DNA from: Bacteroidota bacterium
GTDB taxonomy: Bacteria > Bacteroidota > Bacteroidia > Flavobacteriales > Flavobacteriaceae
Assembly (NCBI GenBank): GCA_022560715.1
Contig: JADFSQ010000019.1
Location: forward strand, 1 to 12,484
DNA length: 12,484 bases
Reading direction: 5' to 3'
Positions 1 through 7,273 of the stretch are shown here, in pieces. The position numbers and the translations under genes were made by a program. Each line of letters opens with the position of its first letter. Position 1 is the first letter of the stretch. The notes under the pieces were generated by a model. That model was not told the origin of the DNA and made no database searches. It worked only from the letters and a program-made list of their open reading frames with translations.

Positions 1-959
1 GCTTGTAAAAAACCTGGGGTGCCACCATCTTCTCTATCTTCAATATCGTCTATATATTTATGTTCTCCCCAAGGATTGGTCCAGCTTACTGTTCCTCCTC
101 CTGGATGATCGGGAATCATATTTTTATACAATTTTTTATTGAAAATCAATACTCCTGAAGTTCCCGGACCTCCAAGAAATTTATGAGGCGAAAAGAAAAT
201 AGCATCTAAAGCAGCATTTTCGTCTTCAGGATGCATATCTATGTCAATATAAGGTGCTGCACAAGCATAATCCACAAAACACACACCATCGTAACTGTGC
301 ATCAATTTTGCTATATCGTGACACGGCACCTGAATTCCTGTAACATTAGAACCTCCTGTAACAGTAGCAATTTTAAGTGTATAATCTTTATATTGTTCTA
401 ATAATACTTTTAGATTATCTAAACTGAATAATCCATCTTTTCCCGGTGGAATAATTACGACTTTGGCTATAGTTTCTAACCAAGATGTTTGATTAGAATG
501 ATGCTCCATGTGCGTAATAAAAATAATAGGTTTTTTCTCGTCAGGAATAGTTGCATATTGCTGCAAATTCTCTGGCATTTTCAGTCCAAGAATACGTTGA
601 AATTTATTCACCACACTTGTCATTCCACTACCTGAAAGAATTAAAATATCGTCCTCGTTACTATTTACATGTGTTTTAATGATAGCTTTGGCCTTATGAT
701 AAGCCATTGTCATTGCTGTTCCGGATTCGGTAGTTTCTGTATGAGTATTAGCAACATAAGGTCCAAAATCGTTGAGAATTTTTTCTTCTATTGGTCTGTA
801 TAAACGACCGGAAGCTGTCCAGTCGGTATATACAATTTTTTTAGTGCCATAAGGCGATTCAAACTCCAAATCTATACCAACAATATTCTCTCTGAATTGG
901 TTGAAGTATTCTTCCAATTTAGAATCTTTGGTTTTTTTTATATCTGTAATCATCATCAT
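1..959 (-). CDS. Class V aminotransferase / cysteine desulfurase-like PLP enzyme (partial, C-terminus off the window)
   Basis: PLP-dependent fold-type I enzyme of the aminotransferase class V family (cysteine desulfurase and selenocysteine lyase relatives). Only the first 319 residues are in the window. Visible family marks are HMEHHSN (150-156), TGGSNVTG (201-208), the cofactor aspartate D230 in FVDYACAAP, and the Schiff-base lysine K260 in SPHKFLGGPGTSG. Because of strand and edge, the missing part is the C-terminal domain. The start is the first of three consecutive ATG codons (959, 956, 953); the true start among them cannot be decided. It begins 24 bp after the glmM stop on the same strand, so co-transcription is likely. 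The substrate is not readable: many members annotated this way are not proven desulfurases. Family assignment is firm, specific function is not. Confidence 0.88.
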   Translation of the reverse strand, partial: MMMITDIKKTKDSKLEEYFNQFRENIVGIDLEFESPYGTKKIVYTDWTASGRLYRPIEEKILNDFGPYVANTHTETTESGTAMTMAYHKAKAIIKTHVNSNEDDILILSGSGMTSVVNKFQRILGLKMPENLQQYATIPDEKKPIIFITHMEHHSNQTSWLETIAKVVIIPPGKDGLFSLDNLKVLLEQYKDYTLKIATVTGGSNVTGIQVPCHDIAKLMHSYDGVCFVDYACAAPYIDIDMHPEDENAALDAIFFSPHKFLGGPGTSGVLIFNKKLYKNMIPDHPGGGTVSWTNPWGEHKYIDDIEDREDGGTPGFLQ

Positions 960-983
960 AAACAGCTTGTGTTTTTTAAATCA

Positions 984-2372
984 CTAAATCCTAGCAATTT
1001 CCTTTATTTCAGCAATAAAATTATCTGCCAACTCATCAGCTTCAACTTGCGTTCTAGCTTCGGTATAAATCCTAATAATAGGCTCGGTATTGCTTTTTCG
1101 TAAATGCACCCAACTGTCTGCAAAATCAATCTTTAAACCATCTGTTGTTGTAATATTTTCATTGTTATATTTATCTTTCATTGCTTTCAAAACTGCATCA
1201 ACATCTAAATCTGGAGTAAGCTGAATTTTCTTTTTACTCATAAAATAATTGGGATAACTTTTCCGAAGCTCACTTACTTTCATACCTTTTTCAGCCAAAA
1301 GACTTAAAAAAAGTGCGACTCCAACCAAGGAGTCTCTTCCGTAATGTAATTCAGGATAAATAATGCCACCATTGCCTTCGCCACCAATAACAGCTTTATT
1401 TGTTTTCATAAGTGCTACAACATTAACTTCGCCAACAGCACTTGCCTCGTAATCTTGTCCATATTTTTGGGTAAGGTCTCGCAAAGCTCTCGACGAACTC
1501 ATATTGCTTACTGTATTTCCAGGTGTATTGCTTAACACATAATCGGCACAAGCCACCAAGGTGTATTCTTCACCAAACATTTCGCCATCTTCGCATACAA
1601 AAGCCAAACGATCGACATCTGGATCGACCACAATACCAAAATCGGCACGTTCTTTTACCACTAATTGAGACAAGTCGGTGAGATGCTCTTTTAATGGTTC
1701 TGGATTATGAGGAAAACGCCCTGTCGGATCGCAATATAATTTTACAGCATGAACTCCAAGTCGTTCTAACAACAACGGAATGGCAATTCCACCTGTGGAA
1801 TTAACAGCATCTACAACTACTCTAAAATTCGCTTTTTCAATCGCTTTTTTATCAATCAATGGCAATTCTAAAATTTCGTCTATATGTAAATCTATATAAG
1901 CTTCATTTATCGTGATTTTTCCTAAATCATCAACTTCAGAAAATTTCATGGTATCAGATTCAGCAATGTCTATTATTTTAACACCTTCTTCAGCATTTAA
2001 AAATTCGCCTTCAGCATTTAATAATTTTAAGGCATTCCATTGTTTTGGGTTATGACTTGCAGTAATAATAATACCACCGTCGGCATGTTCCATAGGTACA
2101 GCAAGTTCAACAGTTGGTGTTGTAGATAAGCCCAAATCTATAACATGAATACCCAAACCTACCAAAGTGTACATCACTAAACTCTGCACCATTTCTCCCG
2201 AAATTCTTGCGTCACGACCAACTACAACTCGATAATTTTCTTTGTTACGCTGTTGTTTTACCCAAATACCATAAGCCGAAGCAAATTTCACAACATCAAT
2301 TGGCGTAAGGTTATCACCTACTCGCCCTCCAATAGTACCTCGTATTCCAGAAATTGATTTAATGAGTGTCAT
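984..2372 (-). CDS. glmM: Phosphoglucosamine mutase
   Basis: Alpha-D-phosphohexomutase of 462 residues, expected to convert glucosamine-6-phosphate to glucosamine-1-phosphate in the cytoplasm for UDP-GlcNAc, hence peptidoglycan and lipid A. All four family signatures are present: the phosphoserine loop TASHNP with S106, the Mg-binding loop DPDVDR (D250, D252, D254), the sugar-binding loop GEGNGG (331-336), and the C-terminal phosphate-binding stretch RKSNTEPIIRIYTEA (about 426-439). The reading frame continues upstream to an ATG at 2402, but 2372 is chosen because MTLIKSISGIRGT is the usual family N-terminus and a promoter-like TATATTTG box lies at 2399-2392, so 2402 would precede the transcript start. 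GEGNGG rather than the GEMSGH typical of PGM/PMM is compatible with an amino-sugar mutase. Phosphomannomutase or phosphoglucomutase activity cannot be excluded from sequence. Confidence 0.88.
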   Translation of the reverse strand: MTLIKSISGIRGTIGGRVGDNLTPIDVVKFASAYGIWVKQQRNKENYRVVVGRDARISGEMVQSLVMYTLVGLGIHVIDLGLSTTPTVELAVPMEHADGGIIITASHNPKQWNALKLLNAEGEFLNAEEGVKIIDIAESDTMKFSEVDDLGKITINEAYIDLHIDEILELPLIDKKAIEKANFRVVVDAVNSTGGIAIPLLLERLGVHAVKLYCDPTGRFPHNPEPLKEHLTDLSQLVVKERADFGIVVDPDVDRLAFVCEDGEMFGEEYTLVACADYVLSNTPGNTVSNMSSSRALRDLTQKYGQDYEASAVGEVNVVALMKTNKAVIGGEGNGGIIYPELHYGRDSLVGVALFLSLLAEKGMKVSELRKSYPNYFMSKKKIQLTPDLDVDAVLKAMKDKYNNENITTTDGLKIDFADSWVHLRKSNTEPIIRIYTEARTQVEADELADNFIAEIKEIARI

Positions 2373-2391
2373 TCTTAATCTTAAATTTGTA

Positions 2392-2399
2392 CAAATATA
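2392..2399 (-). promoter_or_regulatory. Bacteroidota-type -7 box for glmM
   Basis: TATATTTG on the minus strand matches the TAnnTTTG -7 consensus of Bacteroidota housekeeping promoters exactly. Transcription would begin near 2388, leaving a leader of about 16 nt before the ATG at 2372. No convincing TTG -33 element is seen at the usual 17-23 bp spacing, so this is a half-supported call. Confidence 0.45.
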
Positions 2400-2446
2400 C
2401 AATTACAAAAGCAGAATTCTTAAATCTTAATTTGTAAATTACACCA

Positions 2447-3040
2447 ATGAATTTTTTAGCCCATATCTATCTTTCTGGCGACGATAAAGCCATAACCATA
2501 GGTAATTTTATTGCAGATGGTATTCGTGGTAATGACTATAAAAAATTTCCTAAAGATATTCAAACCGGAATTATTTTACACCGACACATCGATACGTTCA
2601 CAGATACACATAAAATTGTGAGACAAAGCACGAAACGCTTGCATAAAAATTATGGGCATTATTCTGGAGTTATCGTCGATATTTTATACGACCATTTTCT
2701 CGCAAAGAATTGGAAAACCTATAGCAATGTACCTTTAGCAAAATATGTTGGTGATTTTTATGACCTTTTAGAAGACAACTTCGATATTTTACCAACACGT
2801 GTACAAAAAATGATGCCTTATATGGTAGCTAATAATTGGCTGTTGAGCTATGCCTCTGTTGATGGTATTGCCAAAGTATTAGAAGGTATGAATCGCAGAA
2901 CTCAAAATCGTTCTAAAATGAATCTTGCTGTAAACGAATTGGAAGAATTTTACGATGCCTTTGAAACGGAGTTTACTCTTTTCTTTGCTGAACTTATAGA
3001 ATATTCAAAACAAGAATTAAAACTATTACATTCACAATAA
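2447..3040 (+). CDS. acpH: Acyl carrier protein phosphodiesterase (AcpH / DUF479 family)
   Basis: Cytoplasmic 197-residue protein of the ACP phosphodiesterase family, which hydrolyses 4'-phosphopantetheine from holo-ACP to give apo-ACP. The N-terminus MNFLAHIYLS followed by GNFIADGIRG is characteristic, and a set of metal-ligand-type residues resembling a variant HD fold is visible: H6, D24, H45, H47, D49, D53 and H55 (LHRHIDTFTDTH) and D78, D82 and H83 (VDILYDHFLA). Length matches the roughly 193-residue E. coli protein. It diverges from glmM with 74 bp between starts, and the following gene begins 12 bp after its stop, suggesting an operon with the gamma-glutamyltransferase. The upstream TTAATTTG (2428-2435) misses the -7 consensus by one base. 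Activity of non-enterobacterial members is less well tested, so the biochemical role is inferred from the family. Confidence 0.85.
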   Translation: MNFLAHIYLSGDDKAITIGNFIADGIRGNDYKKFPKDIQTGIILHRHIDTFTDTHKIVRQSTKRLHKNYGHYSGVIVDILYDHFLAKNWKTYSNVPLAKYVGDFYDLLEDNFDILPTRVQKMMPYMVANNWLLSYASVDGIAKVLEGMNRRTQNRSKMNLAVNELEEFYDAFETEFTLFFAELIEYSKQELKLLHSQ

Positions 3041-3052
3041 TTAATCCATAAC

Positions 3053-4786
3053 ATGAAAAAATTAATTTTAATCTTATCCGTTTTTGTTGTTCTTGTTTCG
3101 TGTAACAAAATAGAAAACGAATATGTAGTAGATGAATCTAAAAGAGGACTTATTGTAGAAAAAGCGATGGTAGTTTCAGCACGCCAAGAAGCTTCAAAAA
3201 TCGGAACAGATATTCTTAAAAAAGGTGGCAACGCTTTTGATGCAATGGCTGCAACACAACTCGCTCTTGCAGTAGTTTATCCATTTGCAGGTAATATTGG
3301 TGGAGGCGGTTTTATGGTATATCGAAAAGCTAATGGCGAGATTGGTGCACTTGATTTTAGAGAGAAAGCACCTTTGGCAGCTACTAAAGATATGTATTTG
3401 GAAGAAGATGGTAATATTATCACTTATCTAGATAAAAAAGGAAATATTATCCCAAAAAAAAGCACCTTAGGAGCTTTGGCAGTAGGTGTACCAGGATCGG
3501 TTGCTGGTGTGTTTGCCGTTCATGAAAGATTGGGAAGTTTGCCTATAGAAGATATAATAACACCTGTTATAGATTTAGCCAATAAAGGTGTAGTAGTCAC
3601 AAAAAAACAAGAAGAAAGAATAAAAAAATATCAACCTTATTTTAGAAAAGTAAATAATAACACTATCCTTTTTGTAAAAAATTGGAAAGAAAACGACACC
3701 ATAAAATATCCTGCTCTTGCCGAAACCTTAACACGAATCATGAAAAATGGCAGAGATGAGTTCTATAAAGGGGAAACTGCAAAACGATTGGTAAAATTTA
3801 TACAAGACAATGGCGGCATTATTACCGAAGAAGATTTATCAAGATATGAAGTAAAATGGAGAACTCCCATAACTTTTGAGTACGACGATTTAAAAATTAT
3901 TTCCATGTCACCACCATCAAGCGGAGGAATATGTCTCGCACAAATCATGAAAATGATTGAACCTTATGATTTAGCAGCTTATGGGCCAAATTCGCTAAAA
4001 GCAATCCAAGTGATAACCGAAGCCGAACGTCGTGCTTATGCCGACAGAAGTTTTTATCTTGGCGACCCCGATTTTGTAACTGTTCCAGGAGAAACCCTTA
4101 TTAGTAACGAATATTTAAAAGGTAGAATGACATCTTTTTCTTTTGAAAAAGCAACCCTTTCTTCCGAAGTTTCTCATGGTAGTGTGCAAGTTATAGAAAG
4201 TAACGAAACCACGCACTACTCTATTATAGACCAATTTGGTAATGCAATATCTGTAACTACAACTTTAAATGGTGGTTATGGTTCTAAACTATATTGTACC
4301 GATTTGGGTTTCTTTTTAAATAATGAAATGGACGATTTTAGCAGTAAGCCAGGTGTTCCGAATATGTTTGGATTAATCGGTGCCGAAGCCAATAGTATTG
4401 CCCCCGAAAAACGTATGTTAAGCTCGATGACACCAACTATTGTGGAGCGAGATGGAAAATTATTAATGAGCGTTGGTACTCCTGGAGGCTCTACAATTAT
4501 TACATCAGTACTTCAAACTATTTTAAATGTTCACGAATATAAGATGACGATGCAAGAGGCTGTAAATGCACCTCGTTTTCACCACCAATGGTTGCCAGAT
4601 GTTATCTTTTTTGAACCTAATTCATTCCCGAAAGAACTTTTTGTGCAATTACAAAGTTTAGGCTATAAAATTAATGAGAAAACTTCAAGAATTACAGCTA
4701 AGGTAGATGGTATTCTGGTTTTGGAAAACGGAAAACTGGAAGGTGGAGCTGACAGACGTGGTGACGATACTGCTTTAGGATTTTAA
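3053..4786 (+). CDS. ggt: Gamma-glutamyltransferase, predicted lipoprotein
   Basis: Gamma-glutamyltranspeptidase/glutathione hydrolase, 577 residues, cleaving the gamma-glutamyl bond of glutathione and related peptides outside the cytoplasm. Family enzymes are made as a proenzyme that cuts itself before a threonine; here that is T386 in ETTHYS, giving a large subunit of about 370 and a small subunit of 192 residues. Other conserved residues: R103 in DFREKAP (substrate carboxylate), LNNEMDDFSSKPGVPN (422-437, including the lid-loop region), LSSM (456-459) and the oxyanion-type PGGS (477-480). Residues 1-17 form a signal peptide ending in a lipobox (LVSC, C17), so it is probably membrane-anchored, unlike the soluble periplasmic E. 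coli enzyme. A strict surface-export motif after C17 is not evident. It is 12 bp downstream of acpH. All catalytic residues I can check are intact. Confidence 0.95.
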   Translation: MKKLILILSVFVVLVSCNKIENEYVVDESKRGLIVEKAMVVSARQEASKIGTDILKKGGNAFDAMAATQLALAVVYPFAGNIGGGGFMVYRKANGEIGALDFREKAPLAATKDMYLEEDGNIITYLDKKGNIIPKKSTLGALAVGVPGSVAGVFAVHERLGSLPIEDIITPVIDLANKGVVVTKKQEERIKKYQPYFRKVNNNTILFVKNWKENDTIKYPALAETLTRIMKNGRDEFYKGETAKRLVKFIQDNGGIITEEDLSRYEVKWRTPITFEYDDLKIISMSPPSSGGICLAQIMKMIEPYDLAAYGPNSLKAIQVITEAERRAYADRSFYLGDPDFVTVPGETLISNEYLKGRMTSFSFEKATLSSEVSHGSVQVIESNETTHYSIIDQFGNAISVTTTLNGGYGSKLYCTDLGFFLNNEMDDFSSKPGVPNMFGLIGAEANSIAPEKRMLSSMTPTIVERDGKLLMSVGTPGGSTIITSVLQTILNVHEYKMTMQEAVNAPRFHHQWLPDVIFFEPNSFPKELFVQLQSLGYKINEKTSRITAKVDGILVLENGKLEGGADRRGDDTALGF

Positions 4787-4816
4787 TTGCTGTAAATGCA
4801 CAAGACCAGATGAAGG

Positions 4817-4847
4817 TTGCCTATCAGTACAAGAGTTAATATATTTA
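4817..4847 (+). promoter_or_regulatory. Possible promoter for the 4854 gene
   Basis: TTG at 4817-4819 and TATATTTA at 4840-4847 are separated by 20 bp. This fits the flavobacterial TTG-N17-23-TAnnTTTG layout with one mismatch in the last base. Transcription would start only a few bases before the ATG at 4854, implying a nearly leaderless message. In AT-rich DNA such a match can arise by chance. Confidence 0.33.
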
Positions 4848-4853
4848 CACTTA

Positions 4854-5570
4854 ATGAAACTTAAAAAGATACTTAAAATAATTACTGGACTAATAGTGTT
4901 TATAACGCTACCTAGCTTATTAATTGTTGGGTTTATATATTTTAAATACAATGAAGACTTGCCTCAAGGAAAACAAGGTGTTGAAGCCGAAGCCTTAGCC
5001 GTTAAAATGCTGGATGCATTAGATTTTACAGCTTACAAAAAAACAAATTATATAGAGTGGACATTTAGAAATAAACACCATTACAAGTGGCAAAAAGACA
5101 AGAAAATATGTACAGTTTACTGGAAAGATTACAAAGTGGTTTTACACCTTAATAACCCTGAGAACAGCAAAGTTTATGTCCATAATTTTAGTGTAAAAGG
5201 CGAGATTGAAAAAGAACTGCTTGAAAAAGCAATTGATTATTTTAATAACGATTCATTTTGGCTGGTTGCTCCTTATAAATTATTCGATCCAGGTGTAGAA
5301 CGTCGTTTGGTAACTCTTGAGAATGGAGACGACGCATTACTGGTCACCTACACAACAGGTGGCTCTACTCCAGGAGATTCATACTTATGGATTCTTGACG
5401 ATAACGGAAAACCCAAAAGCTTTAAAATGTGGACATCCATATTACCTCTTAAAGGTGTTGAAGCATCTTGGAGTGATTGGATTACTACCAAAAGTGGTGC
5501 ACAACTTCCAAGTTTTCATAAACTTTTATTTTTTGGTCTGGAAATGGGAGAAGTAAAAGGAACTGAATAA
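4854..5570 (+). CDS. Uncharacterised membrane-anchored protein
   Basis: 238 residues, not assigned to a named family. Residues 1-7 are basic and about 8-31 are strongly hydrophobic (ITGLIVFITLPSLLIVGFIYF), with no cysteine lipobox and no clear cleavage site, so an N-terminal membrane anchor with the rest on the periplasmic side is likely. The remainder is rich in aromatic residues and alternating beta-type strands (YIEWTFRNKHHYKWQ, CTVYWKDYKVVLHL), suggesting a beta-rich domain; a LolA-like fold would be one guess but nothing confirms it. LPQGKQGVEAEALAVKML (36-53) looks like a conserved segment I associate with hypothetical proteins of Bacteroidota. It lies 67 bp after ggt on the same strand, with its own possible promoter, so operon membership is uncertain. 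It is the last gene before the IS and appears intact. Confidence 0.72.
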   Translation: MKLKKILKIITGLIVFITLPSLLIVGFIYFKYNEDLPQGKQGVEAEALAVKMLDALDFTAYKKTNYIEWTFRNKHHYKWQKDKKICTVYWKDYKVVLHLNNPENSKVYVHNFSVKGEIEKELLEKAIDYFNNDSFWLVAPYKLFDPGVERRLVTLENGDDALLVTYTTGGSTPGDSYLWILDDNGKPKSFKMWTSILPLKGVEASWSDWITTKSGAQLPSFHKLLFFGLEMGEVKGTE

Positions 5571-5610
5571 GAGTAAATACTTAATAAGTTTATAGCTAAG
5601 TTCAATTAGT

Positions 5611-5622
5611 AAGTGCAACATT
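5611..5622 (+). repeat. IS30-family left terminal inverted repeat
   Basis: AAGTGCAACATT, perfectly complementary to the right end at 6636-6647. The following TTAGG keeps partial similarity to the right end. The inner half AACATTT (5617-5623) can also pair with AAATGTT at 5666-5672, extending the palindrome at 5628-5657. Confidence 0.85.
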
Positions 5623-5627
5623 TAGGA

Positions 5628-5657
5628 CAAATATCGGAAGCTAGCTTCCGATATTTG
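5628..5657. repeat. Perfect 30-bp palindrome inside the IS left end
   Basis: The half-site CAAATATCGGAAGCT is followed immediately by its exact complement, ending in TATTTG. It lies between the left terminal repeat and the transposase start (5678). The stem can extend outward through AACATTT (5617-5623) and AAATGTT (5666-5672) with mismatched bases in between. In RNA this would be a strong hairpin ending about 20 nt before the start codon (about 5 nt with the extension). A role in limiting transposase expression from read-through transcripts is an inference. Confidence 0.9.
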
Positions 5658-5677
5658 AAATTCTAAAATGTTAGCCA

Positions 5678-6637
5678 ATGAATCGTACATACAAACAACT
5701 CACTGCTGTTCAAAGATACCAAATAGAAGCCTATTTGAAATCAGGAATGTCTAAAGAATTTATTGCCTGTGAATTAGGCATTAACAGAAGCTCACTTTAC
5801 CGTGAGATTAAAAGAAATAGTTCTAAAACAGGACGTTATCGTGCTGTTTTTGCCGAGCAATTATCCATCGAGAGAAAAGAACGTTATGGAAGAAATAGAA
5901 AATTTACCAAAGACAAACAAAAAATCATTAATGGTTATTTGACCAAAGAACAATGGTCTCCAAAGCAGATAGTAGGCTATTGTAAAGACCAAGGGATTGA
6001 TATGGTCTCACATGAGCGTATTTATAAATATCTTAGACAAGATAAAGCAGAGGGTGGAAACTTATATAAACAACTTCGACATCGTCTGAAGCATCGTAAA
6101 CGACCTGTTGGAAAACATCTGCCAATTAAGAATCGGATCTCTATAGAAGAGCGTCCAGAGCTTATAAACAATAGAGAGCGTTTTGGTGATTGGGAAATAG
6201 ATACCATTATAGGCAAAAACAACAGAGGAGCTATAGTTACTATCGTAGAACGTACCACAGGGTTCTTTATGATGCGCAAACTTAATAAAGGAAAGGATGC
6301 CAAAAATTTGAGTAAACAACTTATCGATATGCTTTTGCCTTATAAAAACAGTATCCTATCAATAACCTCAGACAATGGAGGAGAATTTGCAGACCACCTA
6401 ACTATTGCTGATAAATTACAAACCGATTTTTATTTTGCAAACCCATATCACTCTTGGGAGAGAGGTCTCAATGAATACACCAATAAACTCATAAGACAAT
6501 ACATCCCGAAAAAACAATCCTTTGAAAATTATAGCGACAAACAAATAGCTGATATTCAGCATAAAATAAACAGAAGACCTCGTGAAAAACTTAACTTTAA
6601 AACACCTAAAGATATTTTTTATAAATTAGTAGCCTAA
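5678..6637 (+). CDS. IS30-family transposase
   Basis: 319-residue DDE transposase that cuts and joins the ends of the surrounding element. The N-terminal part holds a helix-turn-helix (about 8-46, LTAVQRYQIEAYLKSGMSKE then INRSSLYREIKRN), which in this family binds the terminal repeats. The catalytic core has D175 in GDWEIDTIIG, D232 in TSDNGGEF and E266 in WERGLNEYTN; D232 and E266 are separated by 33 residues, the DD(33)E spacing of IS30. Length is close to the family norm and no frameshift or stop is seen, so it may be active. No ribosome binding site is apparent; the region just upstream is occupied by the long palindrome. Base composition is similar to the host genes, suggesting an element circulating within Bacteroidota, as IS4351 of Bacteroides does in the same family. 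Confidence 0.95.
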   Translation: MNRTYKQLTAVQRYQIEAYLKSGMSKEFIACELGINRSSLYREIKRNSSKTGRYRAVFAEQLSIERKERYGRNRKFTKDKQKIINGYLTKEQWSPKQIVGYCKDQGIDMVSHERIYKYLRQDKAEGGNLYKQLRHRLKHRKRPVGKHLPIKNRISIEERPELINNRERFGDWEIDTIIGKNNRGAIVTIVERTTGFFMMRKLNKGKDAKNLSKQLIDMLLPYKNSILSITSDNGGEFADHLTIADKLQTDFYFANPYHSWERGLNEYTNKLIRQYIPKKQSFENYSDKQIADIQHKINRRPREKLNFKTPKDIFYKLVA

Positions 6638-6647
6638 TGTTGCACTT
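6636..6647 (-). repeat. IS30-family right terminal inverted repeat
   Basis: AATGTTGCACTT, the exact reverse complement of the left end at 5611-5622. Its first two bases are the last two of the transposase stop codon. It is followed by GT, matching the GT before the left end. Confidence 0.85.
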
Positions 6648-6655
6648 GTTACTTG

Positions 6656-6676
6656 AACCTACGTGGGTTTGTTTTT
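6656..6676 (+). terminator. Weak stem-loop with T tract after the IS
   Basis: AACCT (6656-6660), loop ACGT, GGGTT (6665-6669), then TGTTTTT. This is a 5-bp stem with one G-U pair followed by a T-rich run, just outside the right end of the IS. It could stop transcription from the transposase or from the genes before it, but the stem is short. Confidence 0.3.
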
Positions 6677-6862
6677 AAGTAGTAAATCGAAGAAATCACC
6701 AAAAAAGATTACTTTCCTTACCATAAATGTACGTTTTACCTATTTTTTATACAGTTGGTAGATTATATTTCTTTAAGACGATTGATTCTATTTAGATTTA
6801 AAGCTTGGGGATTATTAATTACAGTTGAGTTCAATAATTAGTAGAACTTAATAACATAACAT

Positions 6863-7237
6863 TTGAAAAAATATTTACTCGTATTTAGTATCGCGTTTTT
6901 AAACCCTTTACTTCAAAATTTATTAGCACAAGAAGACTTTGCAATAATTAAAAAAAATATCAATATTGATGCTAGTGGCTTATACCATAATTTAAACAAA
7001 ACGAAAGACACTTTAATACTTAAAAGTGATACGAAAATAAATTATGTGTACTCCATTAATGAAAATCAAGAAAGAGAGATTGATAATTATGTAGATTCTA
7101 AAACGTATAAATTATCTCTGCACAATTTAAGTAAAGGTAAACACGTATTTGTGGTCAGGCAATCTCCAGTATTGATCGTTTTTGTGATTCGTATTTTTGG
7201 TAATTCTCCAACATTAGCGTCTATAGATGAAGAATAA
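6863..7237 (+). CDS. Small secreted protein of unknown function
   Basis: 124 residues, no family recognised. The frame opens with a TTG (6863) that encodes the start of a clear Sec signal peptide (KKYLLVFSIAFLNPLLQNLLA, cleavage likely near LLAQ-ED); no ATG lies upstream because TAA occurs at 6857-6859 in the same frame. The mature part of about 100 residues alternates short polar and hydrophobic stretches (DTLILKSDTKINYVYSI, SKTYKLSLHNLSKGKHVFVV), compatible with a small beta-sandwich, and has no cysteine. It sits alone between the IS and the convergent namZ gene and shares an inverted-repeat terminator with it. The TTG start and lack of known relatives keep confidence moderate, but the signal peptide argues for a real gene. 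Confidence 0.62.
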   Translation: MKKYLLVFSIAFLNPLLQNLLAQEDFAIIKKNINIDASGLYHNLNKTKDTLILKSDTKINYVYSINENQEREIDNYVDSKTYKLSLHNLSKGKHVFVVRQSPVLIVFVIRIFGNSPTLASIDEE

Positions 7238-7240
7238 AAC

Positions 7241-7273
7241 AACTAAAATTTTTATTAGACTTAAATTTTAGTT
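7241..7273. terminator. Bidirectional terminator-like inverted repeat
   Basis: AACTAAAATTT (7241-7251) and AAATTTTAGTT (7263-7273) are perfect inverted repeats of 11 bp around an 11-nt loop, located exactly between two convergent genes (stops at 7237 and 7273). The position favours a shared terminator. The stem is AT-rich and therefore weak, and neither side has a long uninterrupted T run. Confidence 0.6.

Larger units (their letters stand above)
5611..6647. mobile_element. IS30-family insertion sequence, complete
   Basis: A 1037-bp element bounded by inverted ends AAGTGCAACATT (5611-5622) and AATGTTGCACTT (6636-6647). The match continues inward as TTAGG on the left and, after a one-base gap, as AGG on the right. 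A 2-bp GT flanks both ends (5609-5610 and 6648-6649), consistent with the very short target duplications of this family. It carries a single transposase gene whose TAA stop (6635-6637) overlaps the right end. It has landed between two genes, so it disrupts no visible coding sequence. The intact transposase and matching ends suggest a recent or still mobile copy. Confidence 0.88.

Noticed and set aside
2373..2402. Ten-residue N-terminal extension of glmM starting at the ATG at 2402
   Set aside because: MYICTNLRLR does not match the family N-terminus, and the promoter box at 2399-2392 overlaps these codons.
5650..5657. GATATTTG in the IS palindrome as transposase promoter
   Set aside because: It misses the consensus first base and has no TTG at the right distance; the palindrome itself explains the sequence.
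5598..6842. Similar strings AAGTTCAATTAGT (5598-5610) and AGTTCAATAATTAGT (6828-6842) on both sides of the IS
   Set aside because: They are AT-rich, differ by a 3-bp gap and the second is 180 bp away from the IS end; the IS is already explained by its 12-bp ends and the GT flanks.
6858..6865. AACATTTG as a -7 box before the small secreted protein
   Set aside because: It overlaps the TTG start codon that is needed for the signal peptide, so it cannot be that gene's promoter.
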